A stretch of DNA of 64,000 bases from Paracoccus saliphilus (GCF_028553805.1 NZ_CP067140.1:868001-932000), one strand, 5' to 3'; positions 44,011 through 54,965 are shown, numbered from the stretch's first letter. Made by a program: numbers and translations. The notes: a model not told the origin generated them from the letters alone.

Positions 44011-44511
44011 TTATGCCCCCGTGGGTGGCGCCAGTTTCTTGGTTCCGCCGCCATTTGCAAGCGGATCGTCCTGCCGCTGAACCGAGCCCTCGAAATGAGC
44101 GCCGGATTCGATGGCGATGGTCTTGTGGATAATGTCGCCTTCGACTCGCGCACTGGCCGACAGACGGACACGCAAGCCCCGGACGCGGCCGATGACGCGA
44201 CCATTCACGATGACGTCGTCGCCGACGATCTCGCCCTTGATCACTGCCGAATCGCCGATGGTCAGTTGATGAGCGCGGACATCGCCCTCGATATTTCCCT
44301 CGATCTGGATATCGCCTTCGGTCTTGATATTGCCGACGACGGTCAGGTCCGCCGATAGCACCGAAGGAGTCGCCCGCTGCCGAGGTGCGGCAGGGGTATT
44401 CTCTCCCGAACGCTCTGGTTTGGGGGGCGTATTTCCTACCGCCTCGGCTTGCTGTGGCGAGGCAGGGGTTTGCTGGGGGGGATTTTCGGTCACGCGGGTT
44501 TTAGAAAACAT
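44011..44511 (-). CDS. Bactofilin
   Basis: A 166-residue cytoskeletal protein. A Pro/Gln-rich N-terminal tail (1-50) leads to the right-handed beta-helix core (about 50-145: LTVVGNIKTEGDIQIEGNIEGDV, GRVRGLRVRLSASARVEGDI) and a short tail. It overlaps the M23 peptidase gene by 11 nt; bactofilins are often encoded beside such peptidases and help place them for cell-shape control. Confidence 0.93.
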   Translation of the reverse strand: MFSKTRVTENPPQQTPASPQQAEAVGNTPPKPERSGENTPAAPRQRATPSVLSADLTVVGNIKTEGDIQIEGNIEGDVRAHQLTIGDSAVIKGEIVGDDVIVNGRVIGRVRGLRVRLSASARVEGDIIHKTIAIESGAHFEGSVQRQDDPLANGGGTKKLAPPTGA

Positions 44512-45805
44512 TGCTTGCTGCCTTGATGAATCGCATCGGATCTACGGCCCGGCCGTTCATATGCACCTCATAGTGAAGATGCGGCCCGGTCGAGCGTCCG
44601 GTATTTCCCATATCACCGATCAATTCGCCTTGCGACACCCTTTGCCCTTGTTTCACGCGAATTCTGGACAGATGTGCATAGCGGGTTTCGGTGCCGAGCT
44701 CATGAGTGACCTTGATTAGGTTGCCATAGCCGCTTTGCCGCCCGGCAAATGAAATAACCCCGTCGCCGGTGGCGTAAACGGGGGTGCCTGTGGGGCCGGC
44801 CATGTCGACTCCTTCATGCATCCGGCCCCAACGGCGGCCAAAGCCCGAAGTGTAGCGGAACGAGGATTTGACGGGCATCGCCAATGGAAGCTTCTCGATA
44901 GCGATACGATAGGTGTTCATCTCGTCCAAAGTAACGACGATCTGCTTGGCCTTGGTCTCGCCCTTGCTCAAGGAGGCATCGCCACTGGTCGAGTAAGAGA
45001 TCGGGTTCAGCGGCCCTCCCTGGCCGGAGTAACCCTTGCGGATCGTGTTGAGCACATCCTCGGGGTCCATTCCGACAGAGCGGAAGACCTTGTCCAGCGG
45101 TTGGACCGAGATGGAGACCGCATCTTCCAACTGGTTCAGGATTTCATCGTTGCGTGCAACGATCTGATCGCGCTCTACGCGTAGCTCTTCTGCCGCAAGC
45201 TGGGCTTCTTCGGCTTGGCGCTGTGCCTCGCTGCGGGCATCGGCGGTGTTGCGCAATTCGCCGGACAGGATGTCCAGCGCGACAGAGATCTCACCCGTGC
45301 GCTCCTGACCGTCCGCCTCATCGCCATTTGCGACCTGGACCTGCTCTTTCGCATCGTTACGTTCGCTGATCGCGTTGCGTAGGTTAGACTGGACGACCTT
45401 GAGGCCGGTTTCCAGTTCGCGCCGTTTTTCTTCGGATTCCAGAAGTTGCGACTGCATCTCGGAAACCTGCTCGAGCGCGACGGCAAAGCGGTTCTGAGCA
45501 GCCACGGCCTCGGTCGCACGGGCATCGCGTTCGGCAGAGAGCTGTTCCAGCCGTTCCTCGAATGCCGCTTGTGTCCGACCCATCTGTTCGTCGGAGGATC
45601 CCGAGCTTACGGCGTCGATCACCAGAATGGAACTCGCAACCAGCGTCCAGCCAAGGATCAGGGCACCGCTGCCCAGTCCCATCAGCTGCGTCACAGGTCG
45701 CAGCCGAAGGAAACGGGTCGCATCATCTGAACGCAAGAACAGACGTTTTTCGGGCAACCAGCGTTCCAAGGAAGAGTTCAAGCTGGTTATAAGGCGCTTT
45801 GACAA
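44501..45805 (-). CDS. Membrane-anchored M23 (LytM-type) peptidase
   Basis: About 434 residues: an N-terminal TM helix (LGSGALILGWTLVASSILVI), a long coiled coil (about 75-240) and a C-terminal M23 domain with HEGVDMAGPTGTPV (zinc His/Asp) and GPHLHYEVHMNG (HxH). It acts on peptidoglycan or activates amidases in the periplasm. The start is put at TTG 45805 because GAGGGA stands 6 nt before it; an ATG at 45865 has no ribosome site and adds a low-complexity 20 residues. It is co-transcribed with bactofilin. Confidence 0.88.
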   Translation of the reverse strand: MSKRLITSLNSSLERWLPEKRLFLRSDDATRFLRLRPVTQLMGLGSGALILGWTLVASSILVIDAVSSGSSDEQMGRTQAAFEERLEQLSAERDARATEAVAAQNRFAVALEQVSEMQSQLLESEEKRRELETGLKVVQSNLRNAISERNDAKEQVQVANGDEADGQERTGEISVALDILSGELRNTADARSEAQRQAEEAQLAAEELRVERDQIVARNDEILNQLEDAVSISVQPLDKVFRSVGMDPEDVLNTIRKGYSGQGGPLNPISYSTSGDASLSKGETKAKQIVVTLDEMNTYRIAIEKLPLAMPVKSSFRYTSGFGRRWGRMHEGVDMAGPTGTPVYATGDGVISFAGRQSGYGNLIKVTHELGTETRYAHLSRIRVKQGQRVSQGELIGDMGNTGRSTGPHLHYEVHMNGRAVDPMRFIKAASNVF

Positions 45806-45985
45806 TGTGTGTCCCTCGACGTCGCATCCCTGTTTTGGCCGAGATGCTGTGGTTCCGTTTCCCATGGGGTAATAAGGCCCTGTGCTCTTAAGGCAACATC
45901 GCTGACGTCTTCGAGACCCATATAGGCAAATATGCGCCTTGACTGGCGAAAAACCGCCGAAATCGCGTCATGCCTTACAGGAATG

Positions 45986-47383
45986 TTACGCGATCTCATA
46001 TGGCAGTGGGCCATTTCGGTTGGTGGGGATGCTGAGCGGCCGGTCGATCGGGGGGACTGAACGCTGGTGACAATCGGGGCGTGGACAGATTCGACAGGAA
46101 ATTCCGATCGGCTCGAATGCCGGTGGCTTCGTCAAATCCAGGCCATCGGCATATACCATACCTTCTGCATGGGCAATTTCGCAGCCCAAGCCAATGGCGA
46201 ATCGGCGGACCGGGGCGTTGAAGGCGCCCGCATGTTTCGACACATCGCGCGACAACAGCAAATACCGCACCCCATCCGGCGTCTCCGCCAGTTGGCGCAG
46301 AAAGCGGCCCGGCTGCTCGAATGCCTGGTGGACGTTCCATAGCGGGCAGGCCCCGCCGAACCGGGCGAATTGCAGCCGGGTGGCAGAGTGGCGCTTGGTG
46401 ATCGTTCCGGCCTGGTCGACGCGGACGAAGAAGAATGGCACGCCCTTCGAGCCGGGGCGCTGCATGGTGGAGAGCCGGTGGGCTACCTGCTCCAGCGAGG
46501 CGCCGAACAGATGCGACAGGCGCTCCAGGTCGTGGCATTCTTCCTGCGCGGCGGTCAGGAAGGGGCGATAGGGCATCAGTGCCGCCCCGGCGAAGTAATT
46601 GGCCATGCCGACGCGGGCGATCTCGCGCGCGACAGGGGTGCGGAAGCGGGCGAGGTCGAGCGTCGCTTCCAGCAGATCGGTGCGCAGTTCCAATGCAACC
46701 AGGTGCAATAGTTGAAAGATGCGAGTCGGGGCCTCTGCCGCTGCGTTGACCAGCAGTTCGGAACCCTCACGGCGGAAGACGGAATTCGCGGGCATCTCGA
46801 CCAGTGATACCCGGATGCCGCGGCTCGCCAGCGCCTCGACCGCAAGTTGCCAGGGATCGCCCCGCCGACCCTGGGGGCAGGTGAAACGTTCGGCCGCGTG
46901 GTCCACCGCGTCGATATAGTTGTCGCAATAGTGAAAGAAGTCTCGCACTTCTTCCCATGGCGTGACGATGGCGTTCTGGCCCGCGGTTCCGATGGCTTCA
47001 TCCAGCGCGGCCAGCCGTTCCTGTCCCTGGCGATGGGCGCGATAAAGATCCAGGAACGCGCGGGCCAGAACTGGCGCATTGGTTGCGGCAAGGCGCAGAT
47101 CGGCCAGGGGAGGGGTGGTATCGAAGAGTGGATCGGCCAGCGCTTCCTGCATGTCGATGACCATGCGCTCGGCATCGCCTGCCGCCAGCGTGGTCAGATC
47201 GACACCGAACTCCTGCGCCAGCCGCAACAGGACGCCAGCGGAAATTGGGCGGTGGTTGTTTTCCATCTGCGACAGGTAGGGGAGCGAGATCCCCAATGTC
47301 TCGGCAAAGCGCCGTTGTGTAAGCCCCGCCCGTGCGCGTGTTTCCCGTAGCGATGTTCCGGCATAGATTTTCTGGGTTGTCAT
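45986..47383 (-). CDS. XRE-family short-chain fatty acyl regulator (ScfR/RamB-like)
   Basis: A 465-residue regulator: Xre HTH (SLRETRARAGLTQRRFAETLGISLPYLSQME), an IrrE/DUF955-like middle (LVNAAAEAPTRIFQLLHLVALEL) and the C-terminal Cys-rich end (ISCRICPRPDCHQR) typical of ScfR and RamB, which sense short-chain acyl-CoA and control acetate/propionate pathways. The start is ATG 47383 behind a G-rich site. Confidence 0.88.
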   Translation of the reverse strand: MTTQKIYAGTSLRETRARAGLTQRRFAETLGISLPYLSQMENNHRPISAGVLLRLAQEFGVDLTTLAAGDAERMVIDMQEALADPLFDTTPPLADLRLAATNAPVLARAFLDLYRAHRQGQERLAALDEAIGTAGQNAIVTPWEEVRDFFHYCDNYIDAVDHAAERFTCPQGRRGDPWQLAVEALASRGIRVSLVEMPANSVFRREGSELLVNAAAEAPTRIFQLLHLVALELRTDLLEATLDLARFRTPVAREIARVGMANYFAGAALMPYRPFLTAAQEECHDLERLSHLFGASLEQVAHRLSTMQRPGSKGVPFFFVRVDQAGTITKRHSATRLQFARFGGACPLWNVHQAFEQPGRFLRQLAETPDGVRYLLLSRDVSKHAGAFNAPVRRFAIGLGCEIAHAEGMVYADGLDLTKPPAFEPIGISCRICPRPDCHQRSVPPIDRPLSIPTNRNGPLPYEIA

Positions 47384-47544
47384 CACTACCCCCTTACTTT
47401 GCAAAACATGCTCTAACCTTTGCAAAGCGGTCTCGGCAAGGGCCAGGACAAGCGTGGCGACCAGGGCAAACCAGAGATGCGTGCGCCAATATGGCTGAAA
47501 AGCGGACATGACGCCGCTATTGCCTCAAGAGAGCTAATAAAATG

Positions 47545-48756
47545 TCAGCAGGACGTCATTCTGGCCGAGCGGGCCAGTTGAGCTTCGCGCCGTAAGACCC
47601 ACAGGATTGCAGCCAGTCCACCCGCCGCCGAAAGTGTCATGATGACCAGGAGTGGCGTGGCCCCCGAGCCGGGTTGCAGCAACGCCCCCGCCACTGCTGA
47701 AAGTATTGCGCCACCCGCGATGGCCATTGCTCCGCCCAATCCGCTGGCGGTGCCGGCGAGTTCGGGGCGGACGCTCATCATCCCGGCATTCGCGTTGGGC
47801 ATGACAAGGCCGTTGCCCAGGCCCATCGCCGCGATGGACCCGAAAAAGATGAAGGGGTTCACGATTCCGGACAATATAGCCGTCAGGGAGAATGCCAGCG
47901 CGGCAAAACAGACGCAGGCACCTATCAGGATCAGCCGGTTCAACCCGAGATGTATGGCAAACCGCGCCGAGAGGAAATTACCGGTCAGATAGCCGACCGA
48001 AGGCGCGGCGAAGAAGTAGCCCACTTCGGCGGGGGTCAGTCCGAAAACATGCTCGCCGACGAAGGGAGCGCCGCCCAGATAGGCGAAGAAGCACCCCGCC
48101 GAGAGAGTGGCGCTGAGGCAATATCCCCAGAAACGGACGGACCGTGCCAGGATCGGATAGTTTTGGACCTGCTGGCGCATCGGCAAGCCGCCATCGCGCA
48201 CCGTCTCGCCCAGATCGCGCCATGCGGCGATGCCGACGACCAAACCCAATAGTCCCATGACGGCGAAATTCGCACGCCAGCCATAGGCCTCGTCCAGCAA
48301 GCCGCCGATGATTGGGGCGATCATCGGCACGACGGCCATTCCCATGGTGACATAGCCGATCATCGAGGCTGCCTGCGCACCGTCATACATGTCGCGCACC
48401 ACTGCACGGGGCACCAGCATGCAGACGGCCACGATTGCCTGGATCATCCGGAATATCAGGAAGGAGCCCGCATCGGGGGCGAGCAGGGTGCCGATCGTGG
48501 CCACTATGAAGATCGCCAGCGATGCCAGAACCACCGGCCGCCGCCCCCATCTGTCGCTGATCGGACCGCCCAGAAGCTGCAGCACCGCGCTCGCCCCGAT
48601 ATAGGCCGAGACCGAAAGCTGCATCACGGCATAATCGACGCCGAAATCCCGGGCCATGCCGGGAAGCGATGGCAGGAACACGTTCATCGACAACGCCGAA
48701 ACCCCGGATAGCGCAACCAGCGTGACAAGACGTGGAGGAGTTCTGGCTTCGGTCAT
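47545..48756 (-). CDS. Bcr/CflA-family multidrug MFS exporter
   Basis: A 403-residue MFS protein with 12 predicted TM helices, the motif-A loop GGPISDRWGRRPVVLASL, and the drug:H+ antiporter motif region MLVPRAVVRDMYDG characteristic of Bcr/CflA. Substrates are not predictable. Confidence 0.9.
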   Translation of the reverse strand: MTEARTPPRLVTLVALSGVSALSMNVFLPSLPGMARDFGVDYAVMQLSVSAYIGASAVLQLLGGPISDRWGRRPVVLASLAIFIVATIGTLLAPDAGSFLIFRMIQAIVAVCMLVPRAVVRDMYDGAQAASMIGYVTMGMAVVPMIAPIIGGLLDEAYGWRANFAVMGLLGLVVGIAAWRDLGETVRDGGLPMRQQVQNYPILARSVRFWGYCLSATLSAGCFFAYLGGAPFVGEHVFGLTPAEVGYFFAAPSVGYLTGNFLSARFAIHLGLNRLILIGACVCFAALAFSLTAILSGIVNPFIFFGSIAAMGLGNGLVMPNANAGMMSVRPELAGTASGLGGAMAIAGGAILSAVAGALLQPGSGATPLLVIMTLSAAGGLAAILWVLRREAQLARSARMTSC

Positions 48757-48799
48757 GGACGACAGGCCGTATCGATCGCCTTGGCCGTAACCGGCAGGC

Positions 48800-50287
48800 C
48801 TAGTCCCATGAGCTTTGCCGGTCCTTTGCCAGGTTGCCGAAGCGGGTGAACTGCCCCTCGAAGGACAGTTCCACGGTGCCGATCGGGCCGTGCCGCTGCT
48901 TGCCGAGGATCACCTCGGCCTTGCCATGCACGTTCTCCATGATCTGTTGCCACTTGGCCATCGCGTCCAGATCGCTATCCGAAGGCTTTTCGCGTTCGCG
49001 GTAATATTCCTCGCGGAAGACGAACATCACGATATCGGCGTCCTGCTCGATACTGCCCGATTCACGCAGATCGGAAAGCTGCGGGCGCTTGTCCTCGCGG
49101 TTTTCGACCTGGCGAGACAACTGCGACAGGGCGATGACCGGGATGTTCAGCTCTTTGGCGACGGCCTTGAGACCCTGGGTGATCTCGGACACCTCGTTGA
49201 CCCGGCTGTCCTTGGCCGTGGCGGGGCGCAAAAGCTGCAGGTAGTCCACCATCAGCACGTCCAGCCCATGCGTCCGTTTCAGCTTGCGGGCACGGGCGGC
49301 AAGCTGGTTGATCGGCAAGGCCGGGGTGTCGTCGATATAGAGCGGACAGTTTTGCAAAGCATGTGCGGCCTCGACGAACCTGCGGAACTCGGGTTCGTCC
49401 ATGTTGCCGCTGCGGATTCGTTCACTGGGAACCTCTGCCGCCTCGGACAGGATACGGGCTGCGAGCTGCTCGGCCGACATCTCGAGGCTGAAGAAGCCCA
49501 CCACGCCGCCTTCGACGGAGCCATGCGTGCCATCGGCCCGGTCGCCCAGCTTGTGGGTCTTGGCGATGTTGAAGGCGATATTCGTCGCCAGCGAGGTTTT
49601 CCCCATCGAAGGCCGTCCTGCCAGGATGATCAGGTCGGAATTGTTCAACCCGCCCATCTTGCCGTCCAGATCGACCAGCCCGGTCGAGATTCCCGACAGC
49701 TTGCCATCGCGCTGATATGCTGCGTTCGCTGTCTGGACCGCGCCGGTCACCGCCTTGAGGAAGCTTTGAAAGCCGCGCTCGGCCACGCCTTGCTCGCCCA
49801 GCTTGTAAAGCGTCTGCTCGGCGGTCTTGATCTGCTCTTCGGCGTCGTCATCCACTTCGACGGTCGAGGCGCGCGCCGAGATGTCCTGTCCGAGGGTGAT
49901 CAATTCGCGACGCAAGGCGAATTCCCGGATCATCTGTGCGTAATCCCGCGCCGCGTAGGCCGAGATCGCCGCCCCGGCCAGCCGTGCCAGATAGGGAGCG
50001 CCGCCGAGTTCCTTCAGGCCCTCGTCATTCTCCATGAAGGCCTTGATCGTGACCGGACTGGCCAGCGCGTTCTTGCGAATCCGCTCGGCGCAGATCTCGA
50101 AGATTCGGGCATGGACGGGATGATAGAAATGTTCGGGCTTGATGACCTGGCTGACGCGGTCGAACACGTCATTATTGGTCAGAAGCGCGCCCAGAAGCTG
50201 CTGCTCGGCCTCCAGCGAAAATGGCACCGCCTGCGTGGCGCCCTCTTCACCCTCTTGTCCCGGAATGATCGCGTGCAAGCTGCTCAT
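48800..50287 (-). CDS. dnaB: Replicative DNA helicase DnaB
   Basis: A 495-residue helicase. N-terminal domain LEAEQQLLGALLTNNDVFDRV; RecA-like core with Walker A AGRPSMGKTS, Walker B VLMVDYLQLL and the DnaB motif IPVIALSQLSRQVENREDKRPQLSDLRESG. No intein. The start is ATG 50287 behind AGAGGCGG. Confidence 0.97.
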   Translation of the reverse strand: MSSLHAIIPGQEGEEGATQAVPFSLEAEQQLLGALLTNNDVFDRVSQVIKPEHFYHPVHARIFEICAERIRKNALASPVTIKAFMENDEGLKELGGAPYLARLAGAAISAYAARDYAQMIREFALRRELITLGQDISARASTVEVDDDAEEQIKTAEQTLYKLGEQGVAERGFQSFLKAVTGAVQTANAAYQRDGKLSGISTGLVDLDGKMGGLNNSDLIILAGRPSMGKTSLATNIAFNIAKTHKLGDRADGTHGSVEGGVVGFFSLEMSAEQLAARILSEAAEVPSERIRSGNMDEPEFRRFVEAAHALQNCPLYIDDTPALPINQLAARARKLKRTHGLDVLMVDYLQLLRPATAKDSRVNEVSEITQGLKAVAKELNIPVIALSQLSRQVENREDKRPQLSDLRESGSIEQDADIVMFVFREEYYREREKPSDSDLDAMAKWQQIMENVHGKAEVILGKQRHGPIGTVELSFEGQFTRFGNLAKDRQSSWD

Positions 50288-50410
50288 CCGCCTCTGGCCC
50301 CCAATATTATGGTTATTCGGGCGATAATACCGCAAGTTCTGGCCGCATGAAATCCCAAGGCGGCGAAATCTGGTGGGCCGATCGGGGGATAAGCTGTGGA
50401 TAACCGCCGG

Positions 50411-51082
50411 TCAGCTATTCGCCGCCTGCCATTCACGCGGGTTGGTCAGGAAGGTCTGGACCTCGTTCAGCGTGGCGGTATCGAAGGCCTCGCTTTCACG
50501 TGCCTCGGCCAACACGTCCCACCATGTGCACAGGTGATGCAGGCTGACGCCGTGATCGGCCAGCCGCTGTGTCGTCTCGGGGAAGATGCCGTAATAGAAG
50601 ATCACCGCGGTATGGGCGCAACTTGCCCCCGTATCGCGGATGGCATCGACGAAGGACAGCTTGCTGCCGCCATCGGTGGTCAGATCCTCGACCAGCAACA
50701 CGCGCTGACCCTCGGTCATCACGCCCTCGATCCGGGCGTTGCGGCCGTATCCCTTGGGCTTCTTGCGCACATAGGTCATCGGCAGGCCAAGCCGTTCCGC
50801 GACCATGGCGGCAAAGGGGATACCCGCCGTTTCGCCACCCGCGACATTGTCGAATGCCTCGAAGCCCGCGTCCCGCATGACCGTGGCCGCCAGGAAATCC
50901 AGCAAGGTCTTGCGCACGCGCGGAAAGCTGATGATCCGGCGGCAATCGACATAGGTCGGCCCCTTGAGGCCGGACGCATAGGTGAAGGGCTGCTCGGCGT
51001 TGAAATCCACTGCCTTGATCTCCAGCAGCATGCGGGCCGAAAGGCGGGCGATTTCCTCGGGCGTGGGGTAGGGCAGGCTCAT
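50411..51082 (-). CDS. pyrE: Orotate phosphoribosyltransferase
   Basis: A 223-residue PRTase of pyrimidine synthesis (orotate plus PRPP to OMP). The PRPP loop is [20 protein letters not shown]. The start overlaps the pyrC stop (ATGA), so the two are translationally coupled. Confidence 0.96.
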   Translation of the reverse strand: MSLPYPTPEEIARLSARMLLEIKAVDFNAEQPFTYASGLKGPTYVDCRRIISFPRVRKTLLDFLAATVMRDAGFEAFDNVAGGETAGIPFAAMVAERLGLPMTYVRKKPKGYGRNARIEGVMTEGQRVLLVEDLTTDGGSKLSFVDAIRDTGASCAHTAVIFYYGIFPETTQRLADHGVSLHHLCTWWDVLAEARESEAFDTATLNEVQTFLTNPREWQAANS

Positions 51083-52122
51083 GCGTCCTCCAGATGCCAG
51101 TAAAGGGGGAAGCCGGGGTCGAAGACGGTCACGGTCTCGTCGCCCACGGCGATGGTGGCGGGATAATCCGCAGGGACGTCACGCCGGGTCAGGCGGATGC
51201 GGTCCTCGTTCGAGGGCAGGCCGTAGAATGCCGCGCCGTTGAGACTGGCAAAGGCTTCCAGCCGGTCGAGCGCAGCATCTTCCTCGAACACATGGGCGAG
51301 GATCGACATGGTGTTCGGCGCGGTAAAACAGCCGGCGCAGCCACAGGGCTGCAGCTTGGCCCGGTCGGGATGCGGTGCGCTGTCGGTGCCCAGGAAGAAC
51401 CGTCCCTCGACGCTGGTCGCAGCCTCTCGCAATGCAAGGCGGTGAGTTTCACGCTTGGCCACTGGCAGGCAGTAGTTATGCGGGCGGATGCCGCCGGCGA
51501 GGATGTCATTGCGGTTGATGACCAGGTGATGCGTCGTGATCGTCGCGCCCAAGTCATCGCCGCCCGAGCGCGCGTAATCCACGCCGTCCGATGTGGTGAT
51601 ATGCTCCATCACGACGCGCAGGCCGGGTGTGTTACTGCGGATCGGGTCCAGAACACGGTCGATGAACACCGCCTCGCGGTCGAAGATATCCACCGTCGGG
51701 TCGGTCACCTCGCCATGCACGCAAAGCGGTATGCCCGCCTCGGCCATCGCCTCCAGCACCGGGCGGACGCGGTCGAAATCGGTCACGCCGCTGGCGGAAT
51801 TCGTGGTCGCCCCGGCTGGATACAGCTTGACCGCGCGGATGATGCCATCGCGATGCGCGGCCACGACATCCGCCGGATCGGTCGTGTCGGTCAGGTAAAG
51901 CGTCATTTGCGGCTGCAAGGCTGCACCTTCGGGCAGGGCTGCCAGAATCCGGTCGCGATAGGCGGCGGCCTGATCGCCGGTGACGACCGGCGGTATCAGA
52001 TTCGGCATGATGATCGCACGGCCGAAGCTTGCGGAATGAGGGGTCACGGCGGTCAGCATGGCGCCATCGCGCAGATGCAGATGCCAATCGTCGGGGCGGC
52101 GGAGGGTGATGCTGTCGGTCAT
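51079..52122 (-). CDS. pyrC: Dihydroorotase
   Basis: A 347-residue class II (E. coli-type) dihydroorotase. Zinc ligands His14 and His16 (DWHLHLRDG), the carboxylated Lys99 (AVKLYPAG), the His ligands in CVHGE and HHLVIN, and the catalytic Asp in LGTDSAPH are visible. Confidence 0.96.
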   Translation of the reverse strand: MTDSITLRRPDDWHLHLRDGAMLTAVTPHSASFGRAIIMPNLIPPVVTGDQAAAYRDRILAALPEGAALQPQMTLYLTDTTDPADVVAAHRDGIIRAVKLYPAGATTNSASGVTDFDRVRPVLEAMAEAGIPLCVHGEVTDPTVDIFDREAVFIDRVLDPIRSNTPGLRVVMEHITTSDGVDYARSGGDDLGATITTHHLVINRNDILAGGIRPHNYCLPVAKRETHRLALREAATSVEGRFFLGTDSAPHPDRAKLQPCGCAGCFTAPNTMSILAHVFEEDAALDRLEAFASLNGAAFYGLPSNEDRIRLTRRDVPADYPATIAVGDETVTVFDPGFPLYWHLEDA

Positions 52123-52269
52123 GATCTGCCTCTATACATTGCGCGACGGGCTTGCCAAGCGGGCGGATCGTATTTGTCACGGCCTGCCGGAAAAAGCCAC
52201 TTGTTACGCCTGTTCAATTAACCCACGATGCCCCGATATGCCGCTTCCGGCGGCGAAAGGAATAAAAAC

Positions 52270-52584
52270 ATGTTTCGAGACAAGAACATATATGAGGCGG
52301 TCGAGGGTCCCTATCGGTTGTGGGAGCAAATGACACGATTGGCGATGGAATCGCAGGTGGTGATCGGGATGCGGGTCGCGGGAATGCTGGGAATGGTGGC
52401 GCAGGCACCCGGCGAACCCTTCCTCATGGTGGCCGAGAAACAGGCCGCTGCGTCCGAATCGCTGTTCGCCATGGCGCAGGCAGCCAGCCGAGGCGCAAGC
52501 CCGGATAACGTGATGTCGGCGGCGCTGAAGCCTTACAGCGAGCGCGCCCACGAGAATTCGTATCGCCTGACGCACGGAGAGTGA
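52270..52584 (+). CDS. Small conserved helical protein, function unknown
   Basis: A 104-residue protein (MFRDKNIYEAVEGPYRLWEQMTRLAM...) starting at ATG 52270 behind AAAGGA. It is amphipathic and Ala/Met-rich, predicted all-helical, and resembles phasin-like helical proteins in composition only. No catalytic motif. It stands alone between pyrC and xylB. Confidence 0.7.
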   Translation: MFRDKNIYEAVEGPYRLWEQMTRLAMESQVVIGMRVAGMLGMVAQAPGEPFLMVAEKQAAASESLFAMAQAASRGASPDNVMSAALKPYSERAHENSYRLTHGE

Positions 52585-52776
52585 GCCGTCGTCCGGATGA
52601 TCGTTTGCACTTGATCCGGCTTTGTTGAAATCTGCTCTCTGATCTGGGCGCTGGTTCGATTCCACTGCATCGCGGGGTAATGGCGGAACCTGTCCGGTTG
52701 GCCGGGGCGAATGTTCCGGACTGGCGCAACGACGGCAAATCGGCGAAAACCGCGCGTGAACAAGGGGAGAAGAGCG

Positions 52777-54195
52777 ATGTATCTGGGGATCGATCTTGGC
52801 ACATCCGGTGTGAAAATCGTGTTGATCGACGATGCGCAGCGGGTGATCGGCACCGGACATGCCGGGCTGAAGGTCTCGACTCCGCAGCCGGGTTGGTCCG
52901 AGCAGGCGCCGCAGGACTGGATCGACGCGACCCGCGCAGCGATTGCCGATCTGGGGGAGCCGCTGGACCGGGTCGAGGGGATCGGCCTCTCGGGGCAGAT
53001 GCATGGCGCCGTCTGCCTGGACGAAAGCGACCGGGTGCTGCGTCCCGCGATCCTGTGGAATGACGGCCGCGCCTCGGAGGAGGCAACCGAACTGGACGGG
53101 CAGCAGCGGTTCCGCGATGTGACCGGAAACCTCGTCTTTGCCGGGTTCACCGCGCCCAAGCTGGTCTGGATGCAACGGCACGAACCGCAACTGTTCGAGC
53201 GGCTGCGTCGAGTGTTGCTGCCCAAGGATTACCTGCGGCTCTGGCTGACAGGTGAGGCGATCAGCGATATGTCCGACGCTTCGGGCACGGCCTGGTTCGA
53301 TCCGGCCGCGCGAGACTGGTCGGATGCGTTGCTGTCGGCGACCGGGATGGAGCGAGGGATGATGCCCTCCCTGGCCGAGGGCAGTGCCGTAGCGGGGCAT
53401 TTGCGCACCGAGATTGCCAGCGAATTGGGGCTGCCTGCCGGTATTCCTGTCGCGGGCGGGGCGGGCGACAACGCGGCGACGGCAATCGGCGCCGGGATCA
53501 CCGGGCCGGGGCCGGGGCTGGTCTCGCTTGGTACATCGGGTGTGATCTTTGCGGCGACCGACCGCTTCCTGCCTGCGCCCGAGACGGCGATCCACGCCTT
53601 TTGCCACGCTTTGCCCGGACAATGGCATCAGATGGGGGTTATCCTGTCCGCCGCCGCCTGCCTGGAATGGTGGGCCGGGATCGTCGACCAGCCCGTCGCG
53701 GATCTGTTGGCGGAACTGGATCCGCAGCCCGGCCAGCCCTCACGCATCGCCTTTTGGCCCTATCTGACCGGTGAGCGGACGCCGCTGAACGATCCTGCGC
53801 AGCGGGCGGGCTTTACCGGGATGTCGGCACGCAGTACCCGCCCGCAGATGACCCGCGCGGTGCTGGAAGGCGTGGTGCTGGCGCTGGCTGAGAATATGTC
53901 CGCCTTGAGCGAGGCGGGCGGCGGAGCGGATTCACTGATTGCGATGGGTGGGGGCGCGCGCTCGGATCTGTGGCTGGCGATGCTGGCGCAGGCGACTGGC
54001 GTGCCGGTGCTGCGCCCGGCAGGATCCGAGACTGGGGCAGGTTTCGGTGCTGCTCGGCTTGGGTTGATGGCGGCGACCGGGGCGGGGACCGACGCGATGA
54101 CCCGGCCCGAGATCGCTGCGCGTTTCGATCCCGACCCGGCGCTGCTGCCCAGTTGGTCCGAGGCGCTGTCGCGGTTGCAGGCACAGCGAGCTTGA
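52777..54195 (+). CDS. xylB: Xylulokinase
   Basis: A 472-residue FGGY carbohydrate kinase. Phosphate-1 motif LGIDLGTSGVKIVLID; SGQMHGAV and ILWNDGRA of xylulokinases; VSLGTSGVIFAA; and the adenosine motif MGGGARSDLWLAMLAQATGVPV. It phosphorylates D-xylulose. No xylA or transport genes are next to it, so its substrate comes from elsewhere. The start is ATG 52777 behind AAGGGGAG. Confidence 0.92.
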   Translation: MYLGIDLGTSGVKIVLIDDAQRVIGTGHAGLKVSTPQPGWSEQAPQDWIDATRAAIADLGEPLDRVEGIGLSGQMHGAVCLDESDRVLRPAILWNDGRASEEATELDGQQRFRDVTGNLVFAGFTAPKLVWMQRHEPQLFERLRRVLLPKDYLRLWLTGEAISDMSDASGTAWFDPAARDWSDALLSATGMERGMMPSLAEGSAVAGHLRTEIASELGLPAGIPVAGGAGDNAATAIGAGITGPGPGLVSLGTSGVIFAATDRFLPAPETAIHAFCHALPGQWHQMGVILSAAACLEWWAGIVDQPVADLLAELDPQPGQPSRIAFWPYLTGERTPLNDPAQRAGFTGMSARSTRPQMTRAVLEGVVLALAENMSALSEAGGGADSLIAMGGGARSDLWLAMLAQATGVPVLRPAGSETGAGFGAARLGLMAATGAGTDAMTRPEIAARFDPDPALLPSWSEALSRLQAQRA

Positions 54196-54318
54196 CACCG
54201 GCTGAAAGGGGACTATAAGCGCGCACTTCATTGGTGTTGGTGGCCCCCGCGAGGGGATGCCTGTCGGGCCTCGGCCAAAGGACAACGCCCTTCGAAACCA
54301 TATTGAAGGAGTTCAGCG

Positions 54319-54939
54319 ATGAGCAAGCGCACCGCTGCCAAGTACAAGATCGACCGCCGCATGGGCGAAAACATCTGGGGCCGCGCCAAGTCCCCGGTCA
54401 ACCGCCGCGAATACGGCCCCGGCCAGCACGGCCAGCGCCGCAAGGGCAAAATGTCCGACTTCGGCACCCAGCTTCGCGCCAAGCAGAAGCTCAAGGGCTA
54501 TTACGGCGACCTGACCGAAAAGCAGTTCCGCCGCATCTATGCCGAGGCCGAGCGGGTCCGCGGCGATACCGGCGAGAACCTGATCGGCCTGCTGGAGCGC
54601 CGTCTGGATGCCGTCGTTTACCGTGCGAAATTCGTGCCGACCATCTTCGCGGCCCGTCAATTCGTGAACCACGGCCATGTCGAGGTCAACGGCCAGCGTG
54701 TCAACATCCCGTCCTATCGCGTCCGCGAAGGCGACGTGATCTCGATCCGCGAGCGTTCGCGCCAGCTGGCCATCGTGCTGGAAGCCGTGGGTCTGCCCGA
54801 GCGTGACGTGCCGGATTACCTGGAAGCCGACCACAACAAGATGACCGCGACCTTCGTTCGCACACCCGCCCTGGGCGACGTGCCCTATGCGGTGCATATG
54901 GAACCGAACCTCGTGGTCGAATTCTACGCGAAGAACTGA
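54319..54939 (+). CDS. rpsD: 30S ribosomal protein S4
   Basis: A 206-residue primary 16S rRNA-binding protein. It starts [20 protein letters not shown], with the S4 RNA-binding domain at about 95-160 ([33 protein letters not shown]). It stands alone with its own strong terminator, as usual in alphaproteobacteria. No zinc-binding Cys residues at the N-terminus (C- form). Confidence 0.97.
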   Translation: MSKRTAAKYKIDRRMGENIWGRAKSPVNRREYGPGQHGQRRKGKMSDFGTQLRAKQKLKGYYGDLTEKQFRRIYAEAERVRGDTGENLIGLLERRLDAVVYRAKFVPTIFAARQFVNHGHVEVNGQRVNIPSYRVREGDVISIRERSRQLAIVLEAVGLPERDVPDYLEADHNKMTATFVRTPALGDVPYAVHMEPNLVVEFYAKN

Positions 54940-54965
54940 TCCTCGCCAAAGGGCGCAGATTTGCT

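Noticed and set aside
52777..54195. Xylose operon around xylB
   Set aside because: No xylose isomerase, transporter or regulator is adjacent; neighbours are a small unknown gene and rpsD.
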